A DNA stretch of 64,000 nucleotides from Incurvaria masculella (GCA_946894095.1 OX335665.1:8318001-8382000), one strand, 5' to 3'; numbered from the stretch's first letter, positions 40,216-52,952 are shown. Notes: generated by a model not told the origin, from the letters alone. A program made the numbers and translations.

Positions 40216-41170
40216 GTTCTTATTACATGGCTCTGTCTTTAATTAATGCATCCTTGCATCATGGACGATTCTACATACAATTTACATTCGTTCAAATAAA
40301 CGACATACTTCCTTGGGATATATAATTATTCTTAATTTAGATTTTTTCATGGAACTAGACTTTAGTTAGTGTCACGTCGTGGCGTGCACGTGGGTGGCGT
40401 AGCTCATGTTAAAAATCCATAAATGGGAAACCAGAACTTTATTTGGAAAAAACCTTATTTCCTAAAACAAAACTCTCTCAGATCAGCTTTTCTAGTCCCT
40501 CGTTCGAACACGGAACTGTCATTTTCAAACTATTCTATTTTATTTTTATGTGCATGGTCTGGCATGACACCCTTCCCTATCTTTACAAATTTGTTTATGT
40601 TCCACCAAGTTCTGAGGTCCCAAAACTTCGAGGAGTATTTCCTAACTAATTTCAAGAACTGCCCGAGTGGGGCCCTGTGTCCCATATTCATTTGTGAACA
40701 CAGTTTGACCGAGTAAAACCTCGTCAAAATCTCAGTCAGACTCTTGACCTGACAGTTAGACATAAATAGACACACAACTTCTTTTCCGTTATTTATTTAA
40801 ACTTTATGGTAGTCAAACTACACTAAGTTACGTCAAGAAGATCCGCCATGATATTAGCCCAACGTACCACAGGAATTAGTTACTTCGTACGAATTACTTA
40901 TTTCAATTATTATTTCAGTAGTTTGTATCGCACTGCGTGAAGTAGAGGCCACCCGAACTCCTTTTCTGATTTTTTGAAATGAGATCATGCCATGGTATAA
41001 ATCCACGCGCGAACGGTAACGTATGTAGATTTATCGTAGCGGGTCTACGAATGTCGTAGCAGCGTTCGTAGACATCTCGTAGCGGTGCACAGTTTTGAAC
41101 GAGGAAGAAAAGCTTATTTATTACGGCATGCGGCGACTAGGCGTTTATAATACGGATGCATGTTGTTTTT

Positions 41171-42060
41171 AACCGACTACAAAAAAAGGAGGAGGTTATC
41201 AATTCGTCTGTATGTTTTTTTTAATTTTTTATTTTCATTGTTTATTTGCGTAGAGGCAGAATTTTTTCGTGATTTAACTGTACTATTTGTTTTTACAATT
41301 TTTTTTTGAGATTTTGATTGATTGCTTAAATGAAAATTCTTTAATACGCCACAAAAAAAAAAACAATTTACAAAACAAAGTATAGTGCAATAACAACATA
41401 AGTGAGGCGCAAAGCGGGCTTATCACTCAAAGAAATTTCTTCCAGCTGACCTTTAGGTGTTTGAGAAGTTCCATAGGGATATATTCGTAGGATTTTATTA
41501 TTTGATGAGATATTTATTTTTATATACTTTTGTATTGTTTGTTTTAAAATATTATGTGAACATTTTTATTAATTTAATCCAATATAATTATTTTAATTTT
41601 CCTCTTTTGTTTATTTAACTCAACTTAGTTATTCTTATTGTTTCTCAAAATAATGTTAAGTATTTTCAAAACTGACGACGAAATGATCAACGCAAATAAA
41701 TAAATGAATAAATGAAAAAAAAGTGTACCTCGCATTAATATTCAAAAATGAATCACATAAAAAATAAAATATTTAAATTAATGCTTATTTAATCAATTTT
41801 ATAAAAAAAAATCTGTTATGGATCCACAAGTAACCGCACTCGGATTTGTCGTAGTCCATCACAAGTTATGTATTTGAATAATGTCACAGACATTTTCGTA
41901 AGATTTTTGTGCGCAACTATTTTTATGACCGATTATATCATGTATTGATTAATCTAAAATCATTTCGTTGCCAGCAGATTTAAGTTTAAAAAATATACAT
42001 ACACACATACATACACTCGAAAAACATAACCCCTCCTTCTAGCGCAGTCGGGTTTCTATG
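41171..42060 (+). mobile_element. RptF element
   Basis: Begins TTAACCGACTACAAAAAAAGG then AGGAGGTTATCAATTCGTC. The right end is taken at GCGCAGTCGGGTTTC, the usual partner terminus. Interior AT-rich, no coding sequence. Confidence 0.55.
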
Positions 42061-42401
42061 ATTTTTTTAAATTTCTCGATTTCTAAGTTATTTCTAATTG
42101 ATTTTTGTCTCAAATCTCGTTTTAAATCTGTGAATACAAAACACTAACTCCCCTAAAGCGATACTGTACATAAATAGAACTACACCATTACTAAGGTTAA
42201 TGGCAACGATATATCTGGAGATACTTAGCCAAATAGATTAACAACTTTAAGTGTTATTGCCTCATCAAAAGACCGAATTAAATGCTGTTGGCTATTTATA
42301 TATGTTGTGTATCAGCTGGTTGTTAAGCCTTTTACATATAAACATACGGACACATTGAGGCAAATCAGAATCTCAAACACACTATCTCGCAAAGTTCAAC
42401 C

Positions 42402-42520
42402 TTTTTAGGGTTCCGTACCCAAAGGGTGCCAACGGAACCCTATTACCAAGCCTCCGCTGTCCGTCTATCCATCCGTCCGTCCGTCCGTCCATCCATCCGC
42501 CCGTCCATCCGTCCGTCCAC
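42402..42520 (-). repeat. RptA fragment, CCGT-rich
   Basis: Opening hairpin plus a run of CCGT/CCAT units to 42520. Confidence 0.85.
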
Positions 42521-42674
42521 AGAACAATTAGGAAGTAAGAATTGTGAAGTGGGCGGAACTCGCGCGCCGGTCTTTAGCGGGGACCCGCTCACTTCATATG
42601 CGCATGATTCACTCCTCTGCGGCGTTCCTGTGCATTAACTTATCCGTGATACAATCTAAAATTGAAAAGGATTA

Positions 42675-42753
42675 ATGCCGTACTGTGCCATAATAACGTG
42701 TAAACATGATTGCCGGTGCACAACCTTCATAATGGAGGAGTTTCGTATCACCG
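42675..42753 (+). CDS. Possible first coding exon, THAP-like start
   Basis: ATG opens 26 codons plus one base to a strong donor (GTAAGT at 42754). It starts MPYCAIITCKHDCRCTTF, which recalls the N-terminus of THAP zinc-finger domains (Met-Pro, then two nearby Cys), though the rest of such a domain is not visible. The region just upstream (42540-42600) is GC-rich, as a promoter might be. Weak: short and unsupported by a second exon of known family. Confidence 0.25.
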
Positions 42754-43120
42754 GTAAGTTTCATTTACATGAATAGCGATAAAACTTACGACAAATGCTC
42801 GTTCGTCGCTCAAAAAATCGTTTTGCTCGCCGGGTCATGTCTCGCTACGTTGTTTGTGACCACGTGCGTGTGACGCGCTCGGCCGTGTTCGAAAGTGACG
42901 TAACATTTGATTGAAAACAGTATTGGAATTCCAACACAGAGTCATTACGTTAAGGTTCATATTTACTAAACAAATGTGGATTTGTTGTTTGGTTATCGAT
43001 TAAGAAGGGATAGCCAATTGCGACTGTTACACATTCGCGGAGCAAAAAGGTCTTAAGTAAAACGGTAACAGCGGTCCTGGAACAAATTTACTAACGTTTC
43101 ACTTCCTGCCTCCTCAATAT

Positions 43121-43191
43121 TCCGTGCGTCCGTCTGTCACAGGGCTGTATCTCATGAACCGTAATAAATAAGCAGAAACAGTTTTCACACA
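43121..43191 (-). repeat. RptA scrap
   Basis: GTCTGTCACAGGGCTGTATC and TCATGAACCGTAATAAA only. Confidence 0.65.
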
Positions 43192-43536
43192 GTTAGGGAA
43201 ACAGTAAGAGAAAGCCGTTATTTCACACAGTTAAAAAACAATTAATTTAAGGCTAACTATTTTCACTCACTTAGAGTAACCAATTCACTTAGTTGGCTCT
43301 ATTTTAACGTTGCAAGTGGGTTGTTATTATTGGAATTACAGTTAGATTCACTGATTTTGATTATTTTTAGTGTGCTGTCTGTTATTATGTATATTTAAGA
43401 TTTTGGTTGTAAAACTACACTAAATTACTTCACAAACTGATGGATCCGCGGAATAGATCAACTCAGTTAAGAAGAACCCGTAAAGAGCACAAAGCTCGTG
43501 GTGTACCCCTATGTGTGTATGCGAGAGGTCTGGTGG

Positions 43537-44497
43537 TGCATTCTAGCCAAACTTATGTAAACACTTTACTGAATCATAGCTGAATCAGTTAATTACTTCC
43601 GACCTATTCCTGCGGCATTTACTGAATCGCATACGGAAACGAATATGCTATTTTTCGTTATTTCCGAGGTTATTCCTCAACTCGGAAAGTATGATTTTAA
43701 ATAGGACTGTGGCAGTGGGAGCTAGTGTAGTGCTATCTCTTTCTGTTTTTCAGTAATAGAAGTGCTCGCTCTAAGCTGCTAACGAATGGTAGCGCACGAA
43801 AACAAACACGACTCGGAGATTCGACTCATCGAAGATTTGTATTTTAGCTTATTCTGTGTTTGTTTACTACTTATGCTGAAGTTTCAATTCTAAAAGTAAG
43901 TAACTAACGGAACAGTGGCCGTGAGGATATATTATGAACTATTAACATCTTCTTATTCTAACGTTTCGTTTGCCAAAATATTATAGCGTAATGTTTATAA
44001 ATGCGTAGCGACACCGCGGCGGGACGGGGAGGAAGTCGCCGCTTCTTTCTGGGGTCGGCGTGTCGACGTCATTCTGCATTTCTTCGCCCGCTTAACCAGC
44101 AGGCGTGTGACGAGTTACACCACGAACGATGAAAAGCCTAACAAATGCCGGACAGGCCAGACCCGCAAAAGGTTTCCAAAAATGTTTCCTAAAATCCCAA
44201 ACATAACTGGCTAAAGCCGAATGCCTGGCAACCTTTGTCATTGCAGCTGCGGAAACAAGTACGAAATTATTCCACGAATGAATCAGTAAACGCAGCTGTC
44301 AAAATCTTCCCAGAATGCCAAAGTTTTTATCGTCCATACAAATAACAATTATTACATATGTAAACGTTTAATTCCGTGGCCACTCATTCCGTGTGGCGCT
44401 GCGATCGGTTTCTAGAATGCCAAAGTAATGTCAAAGTAAATTCTTCTTCTGTTAACTCTACTGAATCCGCAATGACGGAATGCCAAGAATACATGCC
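43537..44497 (-). mobile_element. RptM element, long copy
   Basis: Left GTGCATTCTAGCCAAACTTA, right GCAATGACGGAATGCCAAGA ATAC; CTGG lies at both borders. It shares both ends with 60171-60646 in inverse orientation but is about twice as long. No transposase frame seen. Confidence 0.7.
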
Positions 44498-44531
44498 CTG
44501 GCTTCAAATCCTCGCGCCGGGCATGCACTAC

Positions 44532-44822
44532 TTTTTAGGGTTCCGTACTCAAAAGGTGCCCTATTACTAAGCCTCAGCTGTCCGCTCGTCCATCCGTCCG
44601 TCTGTCACAGGACGTAATGTCATGTCGTGTCATGAACCGTAATAGATAGGCAGCTGCAATTTTCACAGAGCGTGTATTTACAATTAAACAATAAAAAAAT
44701 ATATAAATAATAAATAATATTATTTTATAATATTAAACACTAAAAACGTGTTTTTTATGTTAAATCTTGTACGATAGTACGGAACTCTTCGTGTGCGAAC
44801 CCGACTCGCACTTGGCCGATTA
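44532..44822 (-). repeat. RptA copy
   Basis: TTAGGGTTCCGTACTCAAAAG to CGACTCGCACTTGGCCGAT. Confidence 0.85.
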
Positions 44823-44910
44823 TTTTTCTTTCTGAGTTGGATACGTTCATTTCGTTACGAATATGAGCTGTTCCATGGTTCGGAACCCATGCCAAACTGT
44901 AGGTCCCCTG
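44823..44910 (+). mobile_element. SINE-1 fragment
   Basis: TTTCTGAGTTGGATACGTTC and CCATGGTTCGGAACCCATG, the head-body junction only. Confidence 0.65.
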
Positions 44911-45494
44911 TATTTTGGCACATATAGAATGGACAAAATCGAAAATTAAAGCAAAGTGACCTCCACAGGTGATGTCACAAAGTACTACTTTTACGTTAGT
45001 CTTAGTTTTTGTTACGAATATTTATCTCTGCCTTAATTTTATAGTTAAGAATACTTACACTATGTTGATAAAACTACGTAACATTTATGCAAAATAAAGC
45101 TGTCACGATTTTTCTCAGTTTATAAACGTGCTCAACGGAACCCTAGATATTAGCTTATCGGATTCCGCTGTTCGAGTGATTGTAATTCAAGTGCACAGCA
45201 TGTGTGCCTTAATCCTAGTTTCAATCTATTCAGGAACAATCAAGATTTTAATATTTTATTTTAAATTGAGTGAGTACACGTATCATCCATCCAATTTACA
45301 GCTATCGGTCCATTTTCCCATTTTGTCGAGAAGGCAACATTAATGGGGTATTAGCGTAATGGTTACGTGCACAGAAGAGAAAACGAATAAGAAGTGTCAT
45401 GTAGGCGTTGCCCCAACGTATTGAAGAATCGCCCCAGAACACTGCGTTGCACGTGAGAAGGAATCCATCAGAGTTTAATAAATAAATACATAAA

Positions 45495-45735
45495 TATGAA
45501 ACCAGGAATAAGGGTAATGTTGCACAGAAAAAAACATTACACAAGTAAATATTATGTAATGTTTGTGGCCATTCGCTATAGCTTAATCAAACCAGGTTTA
45601 ATTCAAACTTACTTTCTATCAAACATAGTAGTGAACTCATGGAATAAATTGCCTCAAGAAGTGATTAGTACTATCACAGTAAACGGTTTTAAAAACCAGT
45701 TAGACAAACACCTTGATAGTATTAAACTTAACTAA
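45495..45735 (+). mobile_element. LINE reverse transcriptase, C-terminal fragment
   Basis: The frame ends FLSNIVVNSWNKLPQEVIST then TVNGFKNQLDKHL and a stop. This is the typical C-terminus of CR1/Jockey-like LINE polyproteins (VVNxWNxLP ... FKNxLDKH). The upstream reverse transcriptase core is absent. Confidence 0.7.
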
Positions 45736-45830
45736 AAACACAATAAAATTAGTATAATTTCACTCAAAATATCAAAATTTAAAGTACACGCATCAGCTTC
45801 ATCAGCTTCATCACGCACCAGAGAGCTGTC

Positions 45831-46210
45831 AGCCTCAGTAGCCCAGTGGCGCGACACTTCGGCGTTCGCTCTCCGAAGTTAAGCAACGCTGGGTCCGGTC
45901 TGGTCTTGGATGGGTGACCATTCGACCGTTGAGAGAGGCTGGCCGTGGTTCGGATCCCACGTTAAACTGTAGGTCCCCTTCCTTACTTACTAGGTGGTAG
46001 GGTTTATCCCGCCCGGGTTGGTACCATCGCATTGGATGAACGATGGTCGAAGCGGCAATGAAAATTGTCCGTGTTTTCCATCCAGTTCAATGTAGCCGTG
46101 CAATATAAGGAAGGTCCTGGCATGGCACCTAGTTCCCATGTGGTGTGTTTGGCTAATACCATGACAGAACTTGTGGTATTAGCCATCCATGTCCAGTCAC
46201 ATAAAAAAAA
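45831..46210 (+). mobile_element. SINE-1 with 5S-rRNA-like head
   Basis: Nearly identical to 26345-26729: same CCGAAGTTAAGCAACGCTGG and CTTGGATGGGTGACC boxes, same body, ends in an A-run. Confidence 0.85.
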
Positions 46211-46412
46211 TAGCTTAAAGCTGTTAGTGTATACTATCAATAATAATAATAATAATAAAAAAAAAGCCACGACAAACTTCCAAAACAAATCCGACAAGAG
46301 TTGGAATGTGGAAAATTTGGCTCCTATAAAATACTTTCTACGACCTAAAATATTGTAAGTAGTTGAAGTCTAGACCGCTGGGTATGTGGGTGCAACGTGA
46401 CAAAGAGCATTT

Positions 46413-47003
46413 TTAACCGACTTCAAAAAAAGGAGGAGGTTATCAATTCGTCTGTATGTTTTTTTGTTTTGTTTTTTTTGTTTTTTTTTTTATGTTTGTT
46501 ACCTCATAACTTTTGCCTGGGTGAACCGATTTTGATTATTTTTTTTTTAAATGATAGCTAGTGCTTCCCAAGTGGTCCCATTTTAATTTGGTTAAGTTCT
46601 GATAATGATATCCATGAGAAAATCATAAAAGTCTTAAATTTGTATTAAGATGTGCGCGACAAATGGACGAATAACTCAATATAACGCCAACCGATTTCGG
46701 TGATTCTTTTTTTATTGGAAAGGACGTGTACAAATTAATAAGTGTACTTCAGATTCACTAAAAATAAACAAATAAAAAAAAATTAAAAAGTAAAAAATTA
46801 TTTTCATTTTTGTAGTTACGATTTCTGTTATTTTTTGAGTCGGTGTCAGCCAAGGTTAGGTTAGGTTAGGTTAGGTTAGGTTAGGTTCTCTTGATTGGCG
46901 CAGCGCGTGCCCGGCTGACGCCGACTCAAAAAATAACAGAAATCGTAACTACAAAAATGAAAATTATTTTTAACTTTTTAGTGCTTTTTCTTTGAAGTCG
47001 GTT
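46413..47003. mobile_element. RptF element with internal hairpin and TTAGG repeats
   Basis: Left AACCGACTTCAAAAAAAGGA, right TTTGAAGTCGGTT: inverted ends. Arms of about 70 bases at 46782-46850 and 46912-46981 pair with each other. The loop carries six TTAGG units (46856-46885). Confidence 0.75.
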
Positions 47004-47364
47004 ATTTATTTTGTTAATTTTTTTTTTGTAGGTAGCAGTAAGATTATACTCTGTACCAATGCCTAATTATGTGAAAATAAATTATTTGATTCGATTTGAT
47101 TTGATTGTACATATTGGGGCGGCATGTGCCGACACCTCTAGTCGACTTTGGTATCTAGTCTAGTCGACTCTGACGTTTGTCAGTGGTGTGTACGTTTAAA
47201 GTTGGTAGTTTTTGAAAATTGGAGACAGTTGCTCTAGATGCTACGTCTTCCTTGATCTGAGATTAAATGAATAAGCCTTTGTAATTATTGAATGATTGGT
47301 GCTGTCGTGTCTCTGTAGTGTTTTATGATTGCATTTTGTATTAGAAATAATCTTTCAATACGAT

Positions 47365-47914
47365 TTAAGGTGGCCCAACCCGCTCATCTCCCCATACAAA
47401 AGGGGAAAGAAAATCACGCCTATATTTCTTGTCAGAGATCCAAAATTTTACTCAAAATAGCTTTATTTGATTGAACTAGATGTCTGATGACCATTGGCAT
47501 TGTAAAATTGTGTTTGGTTTCCAAGTTATAACGTCCGAAAGTTCGTATTTTTCGCGCGTTTTATACAATAACTTTGGAGGTGGATTACGCAAAGATAAAG
47601 TAAGAACATCTTAAAAAGATTAGTCATCAGACATAGCCTTTTTAATCAAGATTTACATTCTATTTGGTTTTTGTTAGATTTTTTACTACAGCGGTCGTGG
47701 TTTACTTTTAGCTATAAGTCGTTTTGAAATTAAAATTTTCGTAAATCTTACCAAATCATACACTATGCACATTGTCTTTTTTGTGGACAGGTTGCATCTT
47801 CCTCATCACGGAGCCTGTCTTATTCTAAGAAACAGAGAAGGTCCCAGAGCGCAACAGCACGGTTTTGTACCGTGCCCGCAAATGAGTTGAGGCCGCCGGG
47901 TTGGGCCACCTTAA
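47365..47914 (-). mobile_element. RptB copy
   Basis: TTAA at 47365 and 47911; ends AAGGTGGCCCAACCCGCTC and GGGTTGGGCCACC. Confidence 0.9.
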
Positions 47915-48580
47915 GACCTCACTGAAGCAAAAGATCTTAAGGGCGTGATAACACTCAAATGCATTCAGTTCCATAAGGGCGTAAGTGAAACCATATTTTA
48001 TTATTAAAAATAACTACTACATATTTTGGAGTTTCAAAAAGCTGAAAATATATTTGACGCTAATATTATGCGTTCAAACTTTTTTTATGAACGTTTAAAT
48101 ATTTGTCTAATTTGAGAACACAAAGCAACAGACACTTACAGTCATATTCAGAGATCGGACCAACCATACAAAAACAGGTTTAGTAAGGCGGATTTAAGTT
48201 AGTCGGACCACTCTGAATATACCTGTTTCAGTATAAGCTTGAAATTATAGCTAGACCATCAATCTACATTGTGGATTATCGATATTTCTTCTTTATTTGA
48301 AATTCGAAAATTTTGAAATTCTATCTTTATTTCTTTATATAAAATTATACCCATCGTAGATGCGCGCTTGACCCCATTGTGGCTGCTTAGCTAAAAACAA
48401 TTTTAGCATGTTGTGTTTGCCTATTATTGGGCTGATTAACGTAAGCAAAATTGTAACATATGTTATTAAGAATGTATTGTGTAAAGTTTTTTTTTTTTTA
48501 AATTCAAATCTTTATTTTATTTGCGAATCTTAATAAAAACTATATCAAAAGCAAGAATTAAATACGTACTAGCTAAAATG
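47915..48580. other. Intergenic, nothing recognised
   Basis: AT-rich; no gene. A run of T at 48489-48499 precedes the LINE remnant. Confidence 0.4.
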
Positions 48581-48581
48581 G

Positions 48582-49221
48582 AAACCGTCCAGGAGCAGTC
48601 GAGACGGGATTGCAGCAGTGCCGGGGGCCCCCGACAACCCTGGTGCCCATCAGACAAGATAAAACCGTCCAGGAGCAGTCGAGACGGGATTGCAGCAGTG
48701 CCGGGGGCCCCCGACAACCCTGGTGCCCATCAGACGAGATAAAAAATCTCATCCATGGGCACCGAGTGCGGGAAGGCCCCCATAACGCTCGCTGCGTTCC
48801 CCCTCTGGACAGCCACACTGATGCGTTGGAGGAGGAACGACCCGGCTCGGCTGTCCCCAGACGATTCGCGCAGGCTCTTGCCCAGCTCGCTCAACAATTG
48901 CTTTCCGGCTGTGCAAGCGGGACCTAAAGTTTCTACTGCGAATGGGATGAAGTTATAATTTTGGCTAATGATTGCCTGGTATTTGGAGATTTTGGCTCTA
49001 GCCGCTGTCTCACTGGCAGACCCCGCGGTCCCTGCGGTTAACCTAATATGTGAAGCCGCGAGCGTGTCGACGCAGGTAGCGTCCCAGACGAGAGCCATAC
49101 CGTGTGACCAGGGGATCAAGGTCATCCCGTCTGGGCGCTTGCCATCCTCTCTGCTGAGACAGGGCTCCAGGATAGATGGCACGTTGGCCGAAGTTAATGC
49201 TCGTTTTATAATTTTATTCAA
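48582..49221 (-). mobile_element. LINE remnant: C-terminal endonuclease-like region
   Basis: A 163-codon minus frame (49221-48730) reads RPDGMTLIPWSHGMALVWDA, then SETAARAKISKYQ, NFIPFAVETLGPA and FLLQRISVAVQRGNAASVMG. This block sits at the end of many animal reverse-transcriptase proteins; its RPDG...VWDAT spacing recalls PD-(D/E)XK endonucleases. The frame is intact but the polymerase is missing. Downstream on the same strand an 80-bp segment is duplicated (48582-48661, 48662-48741). Confidence 0.6.
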
Positions 49222-49531
49222 TGCATGGTGACGTGAGTGTCTACCGGCGCTCTTATAGCAGCTAAGGGGGTGTCGACCATTGTGTTCAACTGCAGCGCCG
49301 CATACACATTTGTGTGGTTGGACAATGTCGCAACCGAGTCTCAGTCCTACGCAGATCCGAAATGTATTGTTATCCAGAGCTGTACCTATTTTCGAGGAAG
49401 GAAGGAAGGAAATTCTGTTGGCAATCCTAAAATATAAAATAAAAATTCATTATTGTTATTTTAAAATAGCATTATATGTCATTTCACTTACGTCCTTATC
49501 AAACTGAACGCAATCATCTCTTATCACGCCC

Positions 49532-49916
49532 TTAAGGTGGGCCTTCCCGCTCAACTCCCCATACAAACGTAGAAAGAAGATCATGCGCATATTTCTTGTC
49601 AGAGATCCAAAATTACTATCGAAACTGCTTTAATTTATCGAACTAGATGTCCGATGATTTCTCGACGACAATATTCCGGAGCATAGTATTTTAATTTAAT
49701 CAAGGTTTTCCGCCAAAAAAATCACTTAGAAAACCGCTATACGGATTTCTAAACTCAGGATTCCTGATTACAGAATTCCACGAATAGGCCTGCATATATA
49801 TCTAGTTCGATCAAATAAAGCTGTTTTGAGTACAAATTTGGTTTTCTGACAAGAAATATGCGCGTGATGTTCTTTCCACGTTTGTATTGGGAGTTGAGAG
49901 GGAAGGCCCACCTTAA
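49532..49916. mobile_element. RptB palindromic derivative
   Basis: TTAA at both borders and the same terminus at both ends (AAGGTGGGCCTTCCCGCTCA and its complement), so it is made of two copies of one RptB end facing each other. Confidence 0.8.
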
Positions 49917-50037
49917 AACTGCGTCGCTGACAAGCACTTGTTCTTCGAACACATAATTAAGTGAAACGAAAACAATTCTCAGAAAAAAACGTTCAAACTT
50001 TGCATGAACTTGAACATTCTTCTAATTACTTTTTCAG

Positions 50038-50128
50038 GAGTTGTTAAAATGAAAATATCAAACTTTCATTTTCTTGTGAAGCATTTGTATGAAGGTTCAC
50101 GTGCACAGTGGTTTGGTAAAATTACAGG
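50038..50128 (+). CDS. Possible internal exon, no family recognised
   Basis: Acceptor ATTACTTTTTCAG, 91 bases, donor GTAAGA. One frame is open: VVKMKISNFHFLVKHLYEGS and then RAQWFGKITG. Its entry phase fits the exit phase of the candidate exon at 42675-42753, a one-in-three coincidence. Weak. Confidence 0.2.
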
Positions 50129-50838
50129 TAAGAAGATGTTTTTCCGTCGAATCATGTTGCTGCGCAGATGCATGCGTGCGGGCCATTGGCGATGGATCGC
50201 ATGGAGTGACAAAGGCAGATACAGCGCGAGAGTGAATGAGCTATAGTCCCACATACGTTATTTTGCGCCTGGCTAAATGGACCACTGTCTTTTAAGATTT
50301 ACCAAATGAAACAAATAATCTTCCATTGCTGTAAGAAAAAAACTGTAAGGAAATGAAAATTACAATTTCAGCGAAGAACATGTTTAACTTTTTCCAATTT
50401 ATTTAACGAGACAAATTAAGAAAACCGTATTCACGCGTTATGCTGGTTGGTCGCATTTAGAAAGAATTATTCCGAGCTGCTCTAACTAAGCGACGTCGGG
50501 CTCTGCCTATCTCCTTTTAATCGCAAAAATTGGTTCAAAATGTTTAGGTATGAGGATGCTCTTAACAAACAATTTGCCGAGTGAGAACCGCACTCGTTTA
50601 GAGGCCCCTTTTGTGAGTGTCCCATCTTGGCCGGTTTTGCGTCCATCAATCACACGCGATGTGATTATTGCGGCAACAGCGATGACAGCCTACCGCGTAA
50701 CCTTATTAAACTGTAATCGGACTGATCGATACTTGGCGTTACCAATTAGTTGACGCGCTGATCTCGGGATTTAGCTGATAACTCGGGCGCAGCGAGGCGA
50801 GGCCCCCTCTCATGGTTGGAGACCCGTTCCTCAAAAGG
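50129..50838. other. Intergenic, nothing recognised
   Basis: No repeat family or gene identified. Confidence 0.35.
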
Positions 50839-50925
50839 AAAACCGGCCAAGTGCGAGTCGGACTCGCACACGAAGGGTTCCGTACCATCGTACAAGATCT
50901 AACACAAAAAAGACGTTTTTGTATG
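50839..50925 (+). repeat. RptA 5 prime fragment
   Basis: AAAACCGGCCAAGTGCGAGTC, palindrome and GGGTTCCGTACCATCGTAC, then lost. Confidence 0.8.
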
Positions 50926-51541
50926 AGTTTTATTTTCCTACTTCTCAGTTAAATAAATGAAGTGGTGTATGAACGTGCAGACATTTGAACCCAGAACCAT
51001 TGGCGCGCAAGACAAGTCTGTACTATTTATCTTGGTAGGTAGAGAATGCCCTTACAACAACTTACCACAACAAAAAAAAATATTTTGATTTGCTCGTAAT
51101 CTTTAGCTAAGAGCTACTCAGTGTTACATAAGTCAAACTATAAAAAAAAACTTATAAGGTTGCCCTACCCATGCAAAGAATGCCTGAATGTGGGTAGGTA
51201 CGCATGTGGGTAAAGCTAATTTTAGAAGCACAAAAGGCTAATTACGTAAATAACTCAAACAGGAAATTAAAAAAACGCCGCTTTCAAAGGGACATTTTTA
51301 CAACGGAAGAATGAGCTTGAAATAAACTACTTTTCGGCCTTCAAGGATTACCTTACACATTGGAATAGCAATATTATGAATGTGAAAGTGTAGTTGTTAA
51401 TGTTTTGGTTTGAACTTTAAGTAAAAAATAAGTATAAGTGTAAAGAACTGTATGAAACATTCGATTAAAAATATTTGATGCAAGCAAGACAATTGTTTCG
51501 TCCCCGGCGTGGATTCCCCCAACTCCTGGGAGAAAGGACAA

Positions 51542-52090
51542 TTAAGGCGGCCCAACCCGGCGCGCCTAACTCATTTGCGGGCACGATACAAAATCGTGCT
51601 GTTGCGCTCTGGGACCTTCTCTGTTTCAAAGAATAAGACAGGCTCCGTGATGAGGAAGATGCAACATTTCCACAAAAAAGACAATGTGCATAGTGCATAA
51701 TTTGGTAACATTTACGAAAATTTTAAATTAAAAACGACTTATAGCTAAAAGTAAACCACGACCGGTGTAGTAAAAAATCGAACAAAAACCAAATAGATTA
51801 TGAATCTTGATTAAATAAGCTATGTCTGATGACTAATATTTTTAAGATGTTTTTACTTTATCATTGCGTAATCCACCTCCAAAGTTATTGTATAAAACGC
51901 GCGAAAATTCGAACTTTCGGACCTTATAACTTAGAAACCAAACACAATTTTACAATGCCAACGGTCATCAGACATCGAGTTCGATCAAATAAAGCTATTT
52001 TGAGCAAAATTTTGGATCTCTGACAAGAAATATGGGCGTGATCTTCTTTCCCCTTTTGTATGGGGAGATGAGCGGGATGGGCCACCTTAA
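51542..52090 (+). mobile_element. RptB copy
   Basis: TTAA at 51542 and 52087; AAGGCGGCCCAACCCGGCG at the left end. Confidence 0.9.
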
Positions 52091-52432
52091 TAGGAATGTT
52101 GCGCGCTCGCGACTTACTTTTGTTGGTGTCTTCTTCCGTCGGCGTGGGGGCCCCCTGGGGTTGCAGCAGGGTTCAGCACGAGAGTCTTATATTCATACGA
52201 TTTTAATACGAAATCTCGCGGTTTGTTGGGGTCAATGACACACCCATTCGTCAACGCTATGTTTTGGCGACTGACAGGTCGCCTGCGCGCGCGTTTGTTG
52301 CCAGGATGGGATATCACGGATGAAGATCGAACAATAATCACTCGAGGGCTAAAGTCTCATTTAGGTTCGGTCCAAACCTCCCCATTAAGGCTGTGATTTA
52401 TGTTAGATTAGGTCAAGCTAGGTAAGATTAGG

Positions 52433-52952
52433 TTAAGGTGTCTCTTCCCGGCAGGACTAACTCATTCGCGGACACGGTACAAAACGTGCCATTGCGCTCT
52501 GGAACCTTTGATGTTTCAAAGAAAAAGACAGGCTCCGTGATGAGGAAGATGCAACATGTCCACAAAGCAGACATTGCGCATAGTGTTTAATTTGGTAAGA
52601 TTTACGAAAATTTTAATTACAAAACGACTTATAGCTAAAAACTAAAAAACTAAATTGATTTTAAATTTTCATGACACAAGATATATCTGATGACTAATCT
52701 TTTTAAGATGTATAGATTTTATCGTTGAGTAATCCACCTCCAAAGTTATTGTTTAAAACACGCGAAAAAATCGAACTTTCAGACCTTATAACTTAGAAAC
52801 AAAACACAATTGTACAATACCAACGGTCATCAGACATCTAGTTCGATCAAATAAAGCTTTTTTGAGCAAAATGTTGAATCTCTGATAAGAAATAGGAGCG
52901 TGATCTTCTTTCCCCGTTTGTATGGGGAGTTGAGCGGGATGGCCCACCTTAA
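52433..52952 (+). mobile_element. RptB copy, diverged
   Basis: TTAAGGTGTCTCTTCCCGGC at the left; GAGCGGGATGGCCCACCTTAA at the right. About 40 bases are missing near 52650. Confidence 0.85.

Noticed and set aside
46856..46885. A chromosome end
   Set aside because: Only six TTAGG units, inside a hairpin element, with ordinary DNA on both sides.
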